Source: Nocardia ninae NBRC 108245
GTDB taxonomy: Bacteria > Actinomycetota > Actinomycetes > Mycobacteriales > Mycobacteriaceae
Reading direction: 5' to 3'
DNA length: 64,000 nt
Assembly (NCBI RefSeq): GCF_007990755.1
Contig: NZ_BJXA01000050.1
Coordinates: 1 to 64,000, forward strand
Below, one piece after another: positions 1 to 9,036 of the stretch. The position numbers were made by a program, and so were the translations under genes. Within the stretch, counting starts at the first letter, position 1. Every line of letters begins with the position of its first letter. Below the pieces are notes generated by a model. That model was not told where the DNA came from and searched no databases. It was given only the letters and a program-made list of their open reading frames with translations.

Positions 1-278
1 CGGTCGTTCACCGCGACCAGCGCGCCGTGCCTGCGCGCGGCGGCCTTCAGTTCGGCGAGGGCGCCGAGTTCGGCGCGCGCCTCCAGCGGGCCGAACTTCG
101 CTTCGCCGGGCGAACCCTTGTCCCTGAGCTGGATGATGTCGACCCCGCCTGCGAAGGCCGCTTCGGCGAACTTGGCCAGATCGCCCTTGTCCCGTCTGGC
201 GTCGGTACAGAGATAGAGGCGAGCGGTTGCCAAGCGCTCCCGGGGCGATGCGGGTCGAGCGGGGTGGGAGGGTTGCAC
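1..278 (-). CDS. thiE: Thiamine-phosphate synthase ThiE, N-terminal part (cut by window edge)
   Basis: ThiE joins the thiazole phosphate and HMP-pyrophosphate moieties to give thiamine phosphate in the cytoplasm. About 92 N-terminal codons are present; the rest lies left of base 1. The reverse-strand translation contains [13 protein letters not shown], then [12 protein letters not shown] (the pyrophosphate-binding first strands of the TIM barrel) and ends in AVNDR, all typical of ThiE. The start is inferred as GTG at 278 (MQPSHPARP); a TTG about 13 codons further in is a weaker alternative. The gene is divergent from thiOSG, as in mycobacteria. It was not reported as an open frame because it has no internal ATG and is truncated. 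Confidence 0.85.
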   Translation of the reverse strand, partial: MQPSHPARPASPRERLATARLYLCTDARRDKGDLAKFAEAAFAGGVDIIQLRDKGSPGEAKFGPLEARAELGALAELKAAARRHGALVAVND

Positions 279-353
279 GCCCTCGACCGTAGCCGCGCTA
301 CCGTGGGGATGCGAACGGCGGCACGAGCGCCGGGCCGACGAGGCGGTCGCGGC

Positions 354-371
354 GGTCCCTGCGAAGGGACC
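354..371 (+). other. GNRA-capped hairpin in the thiE-thiO intergenic region
   Basis: GGTCCCT and AGGGACC form a perfect 7-bp stem closed by a GCGA (GNRA) tetraloop, in the 5' region of thiO. The 196-bp intergenic region has no recognisable TPP riboswitch (no CTGAGA core on either strand), so this hairpin is the only clear structure in it. Role unknown; it may be an mRNA leader stem or a fortuitous GC-rich fold. Confidence 0.3.
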
Positions 372-474
372 CGCGCCCGCCACACATCGACCACAGCGGC
401 GGGCCCGTAGCCGGGTCGACCAGGACGGGACCCGAGCACGCCGCCCCTCGGAGACCAAAGGCAGGTGGAAACGG

Positions 475-1568
475 ATGCGGACGCTGGCCGTCGTAGGTGG
501 CGGCGTCATCGGGCTCGGTGTGGCCTGGCGGGCCGCCGAGGCGGGCTGGTCGGTCACCCTGTTCGATCCCGCCGTCGGATCCGGCGCGTCGTGGGTGGCG
601 GGCGGCATGCTCGCCCCGTTGTCCGAGGGCTGGCCGGGGGAGGACCGGGTGCTCGCGTTCGGCGCCGCCTCGCTGGCCCGCTGGCCGGAGTTCGCGACCC
701 GCGTCGAAGCCGCCACCGGCGTCTCGGTGCTGGTGGCCGACGCGACACTGACCGTCGCGCTGGACGCGGCCGACGCGGCGGACCTGCGCACGGTCGCCGA
801 GTGGGTCGGTGGCCGCGGGCACGAGCTCCAGGTGCTGGACCGCGCGGGTGTCCGCGCGCTGGAACCGAATCTCGCACGCACGGTGCGGGCCGGGCTGCAC
901 GCGTCCGCCGAGCCCGCCGTCGACAATCGTCGCCTGCTCGCCGCGCTCCGCGAGGCCGCGGCGGCCGCCGGCGTGCAGGTCCGCGCCGAATCCGTCACGG
1001 CGCTCGACGAACTCACCCACGATCAGGTCGTACTCGCCGCGGGCGCCAGCTCCGCGCGGCTGTGGCCCGAACTGCCGGTCCGTCCGATCAAGGGCGAGAT
1101 CCTGCGCCTGCGCCATCGTCCCGGCGTTGCCCCCGCACCGCTTCGCGTCGTCCGGGCGAGGGTGCACGGCCGGTCGGTGTATCTCGTTCCCCGTCCCGAC
1201 GGAATCGTGGTCGGGGCAACACAATACGAGGCAGGTTTCGATACCGCGGTGACCGTCGCCGGTGTCCGTGACCTGATCGCCGACGCCGAGGCCATCTTCC
1301 CTGGCATCGGCGAATACGAGCTGGCCGAGGCGAGCGCGGGTTCGCGCCCGGGCACCCCGGACAACCTGCCCTTGCTCGGTAGACTGAGCGACCGGGTGAT
1401 CGCGGCCACCGGCCACGGCCGCAACGGCATGCTGACCATGCCGCTTACCGTGGACGCGGTACTCGCCCAGCTCGCCGATACCCCGTTGCCCGAGGCGGAA
1501 CCCGCCGACCCGCAACGTTTTTCGACGGCTCACCAGCCGTCCCCTTTGTCATCCGCAGGAGGAGTTCG

Positions 1569-1572
<4 letters not shown>
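475..1572 (+). CDS. thiO: Glycine oxidase ThiO
   Basis: FAD-dependent glycine oxidase that supplies dehydroglycine (iminoacetate) for thiazole synthesis in aerobic thiamine producers. The 365-residue protein starts with MRTLAVV followed by the dinucleotide-binding GGGVIGLG near residues 8-15. Further on are PIKGEILRL and a C-terminal GHGRNGML, a DAO/ThiO-family FAD signature. The start at 475 follows AGGTGG at a usual spacing. The stop overlaps the thiS start (ATGA), so thiO, thiS and thiG should be translationally coupled. Length is normal for the family. No TPP riboswitch was found upstream, unlike thiC in this window. Confidence 0.93.
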
Positions 1573-2553
<981 letters not shown>

Positions 2554-2625
2554 CCAGGTCGTCTACCTGATCTTGCCTGCTCAGGGGTGGGTCAGGGTGC
2601 CGTAACAGGGGTAGTCAGGGTGCAG

Positions 2626-2641
2626 TCATCCTCGAGGATGA
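2626..2641. promoter_or_regulatory. Perfect 16-bp palindrome upstream of the ABC exporter
   Basis: TCATCCTCGAGGATGA is a perfect dyad 58 nt before the ABC ATPase start at 2700. Just upstream, the 10-mer GTCAGGGTGC occurs twice, at 2591-2600 and 2614-2623, with a related TCAGGGGTGG at 2581. The dyad plus phased direct repeats suggest a dedicated regulator for the exporter operon; the regulator is not adjacent. Function is inferred. Confidence 0.45.
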
Positions 2642-2699
2642 TCGAACTCGACACTTTGTAGTGACGCGCGTCGCGGCATTTTCCGGAATGCTGGTGGTC

Positions 2700-3644
2700 A
2701 TGATCGAGCTGAGAGGGCTGACCAAGCACTACGGGCAGACCGTCGCGGTTCAGGATCTTTCCTTCACCGTTCGACCCGGACAGGTGACGGGGTTCCTGGG
2801 CCCGAACGGAGCCGGTAAGTCGACGACGATGCGGATGATCCTGGGGCTGGACAAGCCGACCGCAGGTACCGCACACATCTTGGGCAAGCCATACCGCGAA
2901 CTGGACCATCCGCTACGCACCGTCGGCGCGCTGCTCGACGCCAAGTGGGTGCATCCGAATCGCTCGGCGCGCGCCCACCTGGAGTGGATGGCCGCGTCCA
3001 ACGACATCGCCAAGTCCCGGGTGGAGGAGGTGCTGCGGCTGGTCGGCCTGTCCGAGGTGGCGGGCAAGACCGCGGGTGGCTTCTCCCTGGGCATGTCCCA
3101 GCGGCTCGGCCTGGCGGGCGCCCTGCTCGGCGACCCGCAGGTGCTGCTGTTCGACGAGCCGGTCAACGGCCTCGACCCCGAAGGCATCCTCTGGATCCGC
3201 CGCTTCATGCAGCGGTTGGCCGCCGAGGGACGCACCGTCCTGGTCTCCAGCCACCTGCTCTCGGAGATGGCGCAGACCGCCGAACACCTCGTGGTGATCG
3301 GCCGTGGCCAGCTCATCTCCGACACCACCACCCAGGAATTCATCGAGCGCGCCTCCGAGCAGTCGGTGCGCGTGCGCAGCCCGCAGCTCGACCAGTTGCG
3401 CAGCGTGCTCACCTCGAACGGCATGACGGTCCGCGAAGACGGCAGCGGTCAGGACGGGCCTGCGCTCGTCGTGGCGGGTGTGCCCAGTGACGCGGTCGGC
3501 AAGCTGGCCGGCGCGAACGACATCACGCTGTTCGAGCTTGCGCCGCAACGCGCTTCGCTGGAGGAGGCGTTCATGCGGATGACCGGTGGCGCCGTGCAGT
3601 ACCACGGCGAAGGCTTCGATCAGGCGATGGGAGGTGCGCTCTGA
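2700..3644 (+). CDS. ABC transporter ATP-binding protein
   Basis: ATPase subunit of a two-gene export-type ABC system, of the family often linked to antibiotic or peptide export and self-protection. From the ATG at 2700 it has 314 residues: Walker A GPNGAGKST near residues 34-42, a signature-like SLGMSQ, and Walker B VLLFDEPVNGLDP followed by the switch-histidine segment SSHLLSEM. The C-terminal 100 residues are the divergent domain common in such ATPases. An in-frame GTG at 2661 and ATG at 2688 exist; 2700 (MIELRGL) matches the usual family N-terminus, although no strong ribosome binding site is seen for any of them. The stop overlaps the permease start (TGATG). Confidence 0.85.
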   Translation: MIELRGLTKHYGQTVAVQDLSFTVRPGQVTGFLGPNGAGKSTTMRMILGLDKPTAGTAHILGKPYRELDHPLRTVGALLDAKWVHPNRSARAHLEWMAASNDIAKSRVEEVLRLVGLSEVAGKTAGGFSLGMSQRLGLAGALLGDPQVLLFDEPVNGLDPEGILWIRRFMQRLAAEGRTVLVSSHLLSEMAQTAEHLVVIGRGQLISDTTTQEFIERASEQSVRVRSPQLDQLRSVLTSNGMTVREDGSGQDGPALVVAGVPSDAVGKLAGANDITLFELAPQRASLEEAFMRMTGGAVQYHGEGFDQAMGGAL

Positions 3645-4405
3645 TGGGCGTGCTGGCAGCAGAACGAATCAAGCTCACCTCGACCAGGTCGCCCTGGTGG
3701 TGCTCCGGCATCGTCGTGGTGCTCGCCATCGGGCTCGCCGCGCTGTTCGCGCTGGTCACCAAGTCCGCGGGCGACAACCCCGCGGAGGGGACCCCGGTGC
3801 TCGACGTGAGTACCGCGACGGCGGGTGTCGTCGGCTTCGGCGTGATGGTGCTGATGATCATGGCGGCGTTGACCGTGACCAGCGAGTACCGGTTCGGCGT
3901 CATCCGGACGACGTTCCAGGCGGTGCCCAATCGCATCAAGGTGCTGGTGACCAAGACGGTCCTCGTCGGTGCCTTCAGTGCCGTGCTCACCACCATCCTC
4001 GCCTTCGTCGCCATCGGCGTGGCCAAGGCCATCGGCGGGTCCGCTCCCGCGGCGAACCTGACCTTGGACGGGCAGTGGCGGGCCGTCTACGGCATCCCGA
4101 TCTACGCCTTCCTGATGATCGCGGTCGCCATCGGCGTCGGCGTGCTGGTCCGCCAGTCCGCGGCGGCGATCTCGCTGATCGTGCTGTGGTCCTTGCTGAT
4201 CGAGCCGCTGCTCGGCGCCTTCGGCAGCTTCGGCCGCAATGTCACCCCCTTCCTGCCCTTCCAGAACGCGAGCCACTTCCTCAGCGTCTCCGAGTCCGGT
4301 GCCAACTGGCACTGGGGTCCGTGGGGCAGCCTGCTCTACTTCATCGGCTTCACCGCGATCGTCTACGGTGCGGCGCTGGTTATGGTCAACCAGCGCGACG
4401 CCTGA
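3644..4405 (+). CDS. ABC transporter permease
   Basis: Membrane subunit of 253 residues that pairs with the ATPase encoded just upstream, with a one-base stop/start overlap. Hydrophobic segments are visible at about residues 20-40, 60-80, 105-130, 155-175, 180-200 and 225-245, giving six transmembrane helices as in the ABC-2 family. The sequence TVTSEYRFGVIRTTFQAVPNR is typical of actinobacterial ABC-2 permeases. Substrate is unknown. A strong terminator hairpin follows about 110 nt after the stop. Confidence 0.8.
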   Translation: MGVLAAERIKLTSTRSPWWCSGIVVVLAIGLAALFALVTKSAGDNPAEGTPVLDVSTATAGVVGFGVMVLMIMAALTVTSEYRFGVIRTTFQAVPNRIKVLVTKTVLVGAFSAVLTTILAFVAIGVAKAIGGSAPAANLTLDGQWRAVYGIPIYAFLMIAVAIGVGVLVRQSAAAISLIVLWSLLIEPLLGAFGSFGRNVTPFLPFQNASHFLSVSESGANWHWGPWGSLLYFIGFTAIVYGAALVMVNQRDA

Positions 4406-4767
4406 CGGCACAAGCCACCCGAGTCGCCTTCCCTCGCCACTCGGGTCTGGGGCGCCGACCTTGTCGGGAGGTCCGCGCGCCCCGTCACCGCCCCGCCACT
4501 GCCCGGCGGACGGTGTGACATCGGCCCGGTGCGATTCCTTCGCACCGGGCCGATGGCGTTAGGGAAAGGGCCGCTTGGAGCGCTTGCGAGCGCGGATGCG
4601 CGAGGCCGCATTATTACTGGTCAATGGCCCATGTGAACATCGCAAAAACTGTGAAACACGTCGCTTCAACCATGCCGAAACCGCGAGTAGAGTTCGAGTC
4701 AGCAACCAGCTCGTTATCCATCGGCGGCCCCAATGTCGTGCCCGCTCAGTCCGTCGGGAGGTAGCAG
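4406..4767. other. Non-coding interval between ABC permease and adenylate cyclase
   Basis: This 362-bp stretch holds the terminator at 4519-4555 and then the presumed promoter region of the cyclase gene. Bases 4610-4700 are locally AT-richer than the surroundings and contain two TGTGAA direct repeats. An open frame from 4575 runs across the region, but it has no family features and overlaps the cyclase in another frame, so it is not called. Nothing else was recognised. Confidence 0.6.
4519..4555 (+). terminator. Strong hairpin terminator after the ABC operon
   Basis: Arms 4519-4534 and 4540-4555 are perfectly complementary over 16 bp (CATCGGCCCGGTGCGA on the left), with a 5-nt loop. There is no U-tract, as is usual for actinobacterial intrinsic terminators. 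Confidence 0.8.
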
Positions 4768-5745
4768 GTGGCCATGATCAGCGATCCGCCGACGACAGGT
4801 CGGCTGAGATACCCTCTGGGCGTGAGCGAAACACCTCCCGGCGGTGCTGCGCCCGGGTCGGAGCCGGAGGACGAGCACGGCCGTCCGCCCGAGGTCGTCA
4901 TCCCGCTGGTGCCCGCAGACGAGGACGGTCCGATCCGTCGTTCCCGTGCTGGGCTGCATAAAGGTCAGCTCTCGGCGTTGATGAACGTGGCGAACAATCG
5001 GTCGGACTTCATCGGTGTGCTCCGCAAGGCGCGGGAGCAGCTGCCAGGTGATCCCTCGTTCGGCGATCCACTGTCGGTGACCGGTCCCGGTGGTGCGCGC
5101 GCCGTCGCTCGTGCCGCGGACAAACTGGTCGGTGACACTCCGAGTGCGGCTCGGGAAATCGGTTTCGGCGCCTTGCAGGTCTGGCAGGCGATGCTGGAAC
5201 GTGTCGGCCGCGGCAAAGGTAACGCGGAAGTAACTGTCATGTTCACCGATCTGGTGGCCTTCTCCAGCTGGTCGCTCTCCGCGGGTGACGAGGCGACGCT
5301 GGAGCTGCTGCGCCGGGTCGCCAAGGCCATCGAGCCGCCGATCGCCGAGCGCGGCGGTCAGGTGGTCAAGCGGATGGGCGACGGCGTGATGGCGGTGTTC
5401 CCCTCGGCCGAACGGGCGGTGCGCGCCGCGATCAATGCCAAGCGCAACCTGACCGACGTCAAGGTGCGCGACTACCGCCCGCAGATGCGGATCGGACTAC
5501 ACACCGGCTCACCGCGGGAGATCGGCGGCGACTGGCTCGGCGTGGACGTCACCATCGCGGCCAGGGTGATGGAGGCGGGCGGCAACGGCAACACCATGCT
5601 GTCCGAGGCGACGCTGCAGTCGCTGCAGCCGGAGACCCTGGCCGAACTGGGTCACACGGTGAAGCCGTACCGCCGCAGCTTCTTTGCCGCGCCGCTCAGC
5701 GGGGTCCCCGAGGACCTGCGCATCTTCAAGCTGTCCGAGAACTGA
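4768..5745 (+). CDS. Class III adenylate/guanylate cyclase
   Basis: Makes a cyclic nucleotide, probably cAMP, from its triphosphate. The 325-residue protein has an N-terminal region of about 140 residues unlike known sensors (LSALMNVANNRSDFIGVLRK), then a cyclase homology domain. That domain contains MFTDLVAFSSWS (first metal Asp), VVKRMGDGVMAVF (Lys and second metal Asp) and MRIGLHTG. In the transition-state segment the usual Asn is replaced by Thr (VTIAARV) while the Arg is kept. No membrane segment is seen, so it should be cytosolic. GTG at 4768 follows GGGAGG with 7-nt spacing; an ATG lies two codons downstream. Confidence 0.87.
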   Translation: MAMISDPPTTGRLRYPLGVSETPPGGAAPGSEPEDEHGRPPEVVIPLVPADEDGPIRRSRAGLHKGQLSALMNVANNRSDFIGVLRKAREQLPGDPSFGDPLSVTGPGGARAVARAADKLVGDTPSAAREIGFGALQVWQAMLERVGRGKGNAEVTVMFTDLVAFSSWSLSAGDEATLELLRRVAKAIEPPIAERGGQVVKRMGDGVMAVFPSAERAVRAAINAKRNLTDVKVRDYRPQMRIGLHTGSPREIGGDWLGVDVTIAARVMEAGGNGNTMLSEATLQSLQPETLAELGHTVKPYRRSFFAAPLSGVPEDLRIFKLSEN

Positions 5746-5746
5746 G

Positions 5747-5908
5747 TCAGCCGCCGATCCACCAGGCGATGCCGCCCGCGATCGCCAGCACGGCGAGCAC
5801 CGCCAGCGCGATCGCCAGCTTCCGCGCCGTTTTCCAGGTGGAGTAGACGCCGCCGAGCAGAAACCCGGCAAGCGCGAACAGGATCAACACAGTGACGTCG
5901 GAGGACAT
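5747..5908 (-). CDS. Small membrane protein (53 aa), function unknown
   Basis: From the ATG at 5908 the protein reads MSSDVTVLILFALAGFLLGG and on to a second hydrophobic stretch ending WWIGG, with a short basic loop (STWKTARK) between. Two transmembrane helices are thus visible. The gene is convergent with the cyclase, with one base between the stops. A longer in-frame ATG at 6058 exists, but the added 50 residues are Arg-rich and have no family look, so the short form is preferred. No function can be assigned. Confidence 0.6.
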   Translation of the reverse strand: MSSDVTVLILFALAGFLLGGVYSTWKTARKLAIALAVLAVLAIAGGIAWWIGG

Positions 5909-6000
5909 TGTGTTGATTTTGCAGCGTCTGCGGCACTGCGTGTGCGCGGCCCCCTTTGGTCTCCGAACGGCGATTGCGTAACTCGCGCGTGCGGGTTGCG

Positions 6001-6044
6001 TCAGTGGTTTGATCGGCGCGGTCGGACGTGATCTGAACCACTGA
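6001..6044. promoter_or_regulatory. 9-bp inverted repeat upstream of the AtuA operon
   Basis: TCAGTGGTT (6001-6009) and AACCACTGA (6036-6044) are exact reverse complements separated by 26 nt. It lies just upstream of a second dyad at 6050-6069, in the leader of the acyl-CoA operon. It could be a regulator site or an mRNA hairpin. Confidence 0.35.
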
Positions 6045-6049
6045 TCATT

Positions 6050-6069
6050 AACAAGCACGCGCGCTTGCT
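6050..6069. promoter_or_regulatory. Candidate TetR operator of the acyl-CoA catabolic operon
   Basis: CAAGC and GCTTG flank a 6-nt ACGCGC centre; extended to AACAAGC/GCTTGCT it matches at 6 of 7 positions per arm. AGCAAGC-type dyads are common targets of TetR regulators of acyl-CoA metabolism. The last gene of the operon is a TetR gene (14720-15334), the natural candidate to bind here. Inferred. Confidence 0.5.
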
Positions 6070-6169
6070 TTTTTCTGGCGCGGGTGTGATGCTGGTCTCC
6101 GGAACGCGGACTTCATGGGTGCGGCACGCGGTTGTGCCCTGTCCGCCGTTACAGGAGGCATTCCCACTG

Positions 6170-7885
6170 ATGAGTGTGCTGGCCGCCGACCCGGATGTGC
6201 TCCGGATCGGCAACTGTTCCGGTTTCTACGGTGACCGCCTGAGCGCCATGCGCGAGATGCTCGAGGGCGGGCAGCTCGACGTGCTCACCGGCGACTATCT
6301 CGCCGAGCTCACCATGCTGATCCTCGGCCGCGACCGGATGAAGGATCCGAGCCTCGGCTACGCCAAGACCTTCGTGAAGCAGATCGAGGACTGCCTCGGG
6401 CTCGCGCTGGAACGCAACGTGCAGATCGTCGCGAACGCGGGCGGCCTCAACCCGGCCGGCCTGGCCCAGCGCCTCCGTAAGGTGGCCGCCGACCTCGGGC
6501 TGGACGCGAAGATCGCGCACGTCGAAGGCGACGACCTGCTCGCGCGCGCAAGCGAACTCGGCCTCGGCGCACCGCTCACCGCCAACGCCTACCTCGGCGC
6601 CTGGGGCATCGTCGAATGCCTGAACGCGGGCGCCGACATCGTGGTCACCGGCCGGGTCACCGACGCCTCGGTGATCGTCGGCCCGGCCGCGGCCCACTTC
6701 GGTTGGAGCCGAACCGATTACGACGCACTCGCGGGCGCGGTGGTCGCGGGGCATGTCATCGAATGCAGCACCCAGGCCACCGGCGGCAACTACGCGTTCT
6801 TCACCGAGCTCGAAGATCTGGGCAGACCGGGCTTCCCGATCGCCGAAATCCGCAGGGACGGCAGCAGCGTCATCACCAAGCACGACGGCACCGGCGGCGC
6901 GGTCACCGTCGACACCGTCGAAGCGCAGCTGATGTACGAGATCCAGGGACCGAGATACGCCGGGCCCGACGTGACCGCGCGACTGGACTCCATCCGCCTC
7001 GACGAGGACGGCCGCGATCGGGTGCTGATCAGTGGCGTCGTCGGCGAGGCCCCGCCGGAGCAGTTGAAGGTGTCGCTGAACACGCTCGGCGGATTCCGCA
7101 ACGAGATGGAGTTCATCCTCACCGGCCTCGACATCGAGGCGAAAGCCGCACTGGCGCAACGGCAATTGGAGTCCTGGTTGCCCACCCGGCCCGCCGAACT
7201 CGACTGGACACTGGCGCGGCTGGATCGCCCGGACGCCGAGACCGAAGAGCAGGCCAGCGCGCTGCTGCGCTGCGTGGTGCGCGATCCGGACCCGAACAAG
7301 GTCGGGCGTGCGTTCTCCAGCGTGGCCGTCGAACTGGCGCTGGCCAGCTACCCGGGTTGCAGCTTTACCACGTTGCCCGGCAACGGTTCTCCTTACGGTG
7401 TGTATACGCCGGGGTTTGTCGCCGCCACCGAGGTGCCGCATATCGCGGTGCTGCCGGACGGCTCGCGCGTCGATATCGCACCTGCCTCCGACACGCTGAC
7501 GTTGGCCGACGTTGCCGAGCCCGAACTGCCGGAACCGTTGCCCAGCAGCGAAACCCGGCGTGCTCCGCTGGGCACGATCGCGCTGGCCCGCAGCGGTGAC
7601 AAGGGCGGCAACGCCAATATCGGTGTCTGGGTGCGCACCGACGAGCAGTGGCGCTGGCTGGCGCACACGCTCACCGTCGAGCGCGTCAAAGAGCTACTGC
7701 CCGAAACGGCCCCGCTGACGGTCACCAGGCATATGCTGCCCAACCTGCGGGCGGTGAACTTCATCATCGAAGGCCTACTCGGTCAGGGTGTCGCCTACCA
7801 GGCTCGATTCGACCCCCAGGCCAAGGGACTCGGCGAATGGTTGCGGTCCCGTCATCTCGACATCCCATTGGAGCTGTTGTCATGA
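6170..7885 (+). CDS. AtuA family protein (DUF1446), first gene of acyl-CoA operon
   Basis: The 571-residue protein matches the AtuA/DUF1446 family, found in acyclic terpene utilisation (citronellol/geraniol) clusters, although its exact reaction is not known. Residues 10-440 form the main domain (LRIGNCSGFYGDRLSAM, NAGGLNPAG, VVTGRVTDASV, ATGGNYAFF). The last 100 residues are a second, fused AtuA-type domain (ALARSGDKGGNANIGVWV). The ATG at 6170 follows AGGAGG; earlier in-frame starts would read through the operator dyad. It overlaps the next gene by ATGA. Its place at the head of a carboxylase operon suggests a role in branched or terpenoid acyl-CoA breakdown. Confidence 0.85.
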   Translation: MSVLAADPDVLRIGNCSGFYGDRLSAMREMLEGGQLDVLTGDYLAELTMLILGRDRMKDPSLGYAKTFVKQIEDCLGLALERNVQIVANAGGLNPAGLAQRLRKVAADLGLDAKIAHVEGDDLLARASELGLGAPLTANAYLGAWGIVECLNAGADIVVTGRVTDASVIVGPAAAHFGWSRTDYDALAGAVVAGHVIECSTQATGGNYAFFTELEDLGRPGFPIAEIRRDGSSVITKHDGTGGAVTVDTVEAQLMYEIQGPRYAGPDVTARLDSIRLDEDGRDRVLISGVVGEAPPEQLKVSLNTLGGFRNEMEFILTGLDIEAKAALAQRQLESWLPTRPAELDWTLARLDRPDAETEEQASALLRCVVRDPDPNKVGRAFSSVAVELALASYPGCSFTTLPGNGSPYGVYTPGFVAATEVPHIAVLPDGSRVDIAPASDTLTLADVAEPELPEPLPSSETRRAPLGTIALARSGDKGGNANIGVWVRTDEQWRWLAHTLTVERVKELLPETAPLTVTRHMLPNLRAVNFIIEGLLGQGVAYQARFDPQAKGLGEWLRSRHLDIPLELLS

Positions 7886-9036
7886 GTGTCAGTCCGTGGA
7901 ATACGCCTGAGCGGCGCGAATTGCGCGCCACGGTAAGGGGTTTCGCCGAGCGTGAAGTCCTGCCCTATATGGATGATTGGGAGCGCGAGGGGGAGATCCC
8001 GCGCGAACTCCACAAGAAGGCCGGTGCGCTCGGCCTGCTGGGCATCCAATTCCCCGAGTCCGTGGGCGGTTCCGGCGGTGACGGCATCGACGCGATGATC
8101 GTCTGCGAGGAAATGCACCAGGCCGGCGCCTCCGGCGGCTTGTTCGCCTCGCTGTTCACCTGTGGCATCGCGGTCCCGCACATGATCGCCTCGGGCAACG
8201 CCGCGCAGATCGAGCGCTGGGTGCGCCCGACGCTGGCGGGGGAGAAGATCGGCTCGCTCGCCATCACCGAACCCGGCGGCGGCTCCGACGTCGGGCATCT
8301 CACCACCACCGCACGCCGCGACGGCGACCACTACATCGTCAACGGCGCCAAGACCTTCATCACCTCGGCCTGCCGCGCCGACTACGTGGTCACCGCGGTG
8401 CGCACGGGTGGCCCTGGCTCCGGCGGGATCTCGCTGCTGGTGGTGGAGAAGGGCACGCCGGGCTTCACGGTCAGCCGCAAGCTGGACAAGATGGGCTGGC
8501 GCGCCTCCGACACCGCCGAACTGTCCTACGTGGACGTGCGGGTGCCCGCGGAAAACCTGGTCGGCCCGGAGAACTCCGGCTTCTTCCAGATCGCGGGCGC
8601 GTTCGTCAGCGAGCGCGTCGGCCTTGCGGTGCAGGCGTATTCGAGTGCGCAGCGCTGTCTCGACCTGACCCTGGAGTGGGTACGCAGCCGGGAAACCTTC
8701 GGCCGCCCGCTGATCAGCAGGCAGGCCGTGCAGAACACGGTCACCGAGATGGCCCGCCGCATCGACGTGGCCCGGGTGTACACCCGAGACGTGGCGCAGC
8801 GCAGCGCGAACGGCGAGACCGACCTGATCGCCGAGGTGTGCTTCGCCAAGAACACCGCCGTCGAAGCGGGCGAGTGGGTGGCCAACCAGGCCGTCCAGCT
8901 GTTCGGCGGGCTGGGCTACATGCGCGAATCCGAGGTGGAGCGCCAGTACCGCGACATGCGCATCCTCGGCATCGGCGGTGGCACCACCGAGATCCTCACC
9001 GGCCTCGCCGCCAAACGATTGGGGTACCAGTCATGA
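7882..9036 (+). CDS. Acyl-CoA dehydrogenase (isovaleryl/citronellyl-CoA type)
   Basis: FAD flavoprotein of 384 residues that introduces an alpha,beta double bond into an acyl-CoA. Visible signatures are LAITEPGGGSDVG (FAD/substrate loop, about residues 127-139) and FGGLGYMRESEVERQYRD near the C-terminus. The usual catalytic Glu of the YEGT motif is replaced (IGGGTTE). A Glu in SERVGLAV (about residue 244) occupies the helix-G position used by isovaleryl-CoA and long-chain dehydrogenases, which fits a branched substrate. Start and stop overlap the neighbours by ATGA, so AtuA, this enzyme and the carboxyltransferase are coupled. Confidence 0.9.
   Translation: MSVSPWNTPERRELRATVRGFAEREVLPYMDDWEREGEIPRELHKKAGALGLLGIQFPESVGGSGGDGIDAMIVCEEMHQAGASGGLFASLFTCGIAVPHMIASGNAAQIERWVRPTLAGEKIGSLAITEPGGGSDVGHLTTTARRDGDHYIVNGAKTFITSACRADYVVTAVRTGGPGSGGISLLVVEKGTPGFTVSRKLDKMGWRASDTAELSYVDVRVPAENLVGPENSGFFQIAGAFVSERVGLAVQAYSSAQRCLDLTLEWVRSRETFGRPLISRQAVQNTVTEMARRIDVARVYTRDVAQRSANGETDLIAEVCFAKNTAVEAGEWVANQAVQLFGGLGYMRESEVERQYRDMRILGIGGGTTEILTGLAAKRLGYQS

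Noticed and set aside
298-1533. 411-codon open frame antisense to thiO
   Set aside because: Gly/Arg-rich shadow frame typical of high-GC DNA; thiO on the other strand has full family motifs.
4630-4665. CRP/cAMP-receptor site before the adenylate cyclase
   Set aside because: Two TGTGAA half-sites are present but in direct, not inverted, orientation; no TGTGA-n6-TCACA dyad.
4575-4961. Possible gene upstream of the adenylate cyclase
   Set aside because: No family features, overlaps the cyclase gene in another frame, and runs through the promoter region.
6149-7666. 505-codon antisense frame over the AtuA gene
   Set aside because: Compositionally biased shadow (Arg, Gly, Ala, Gln); no family motif, no promoter or ribosome binding site.
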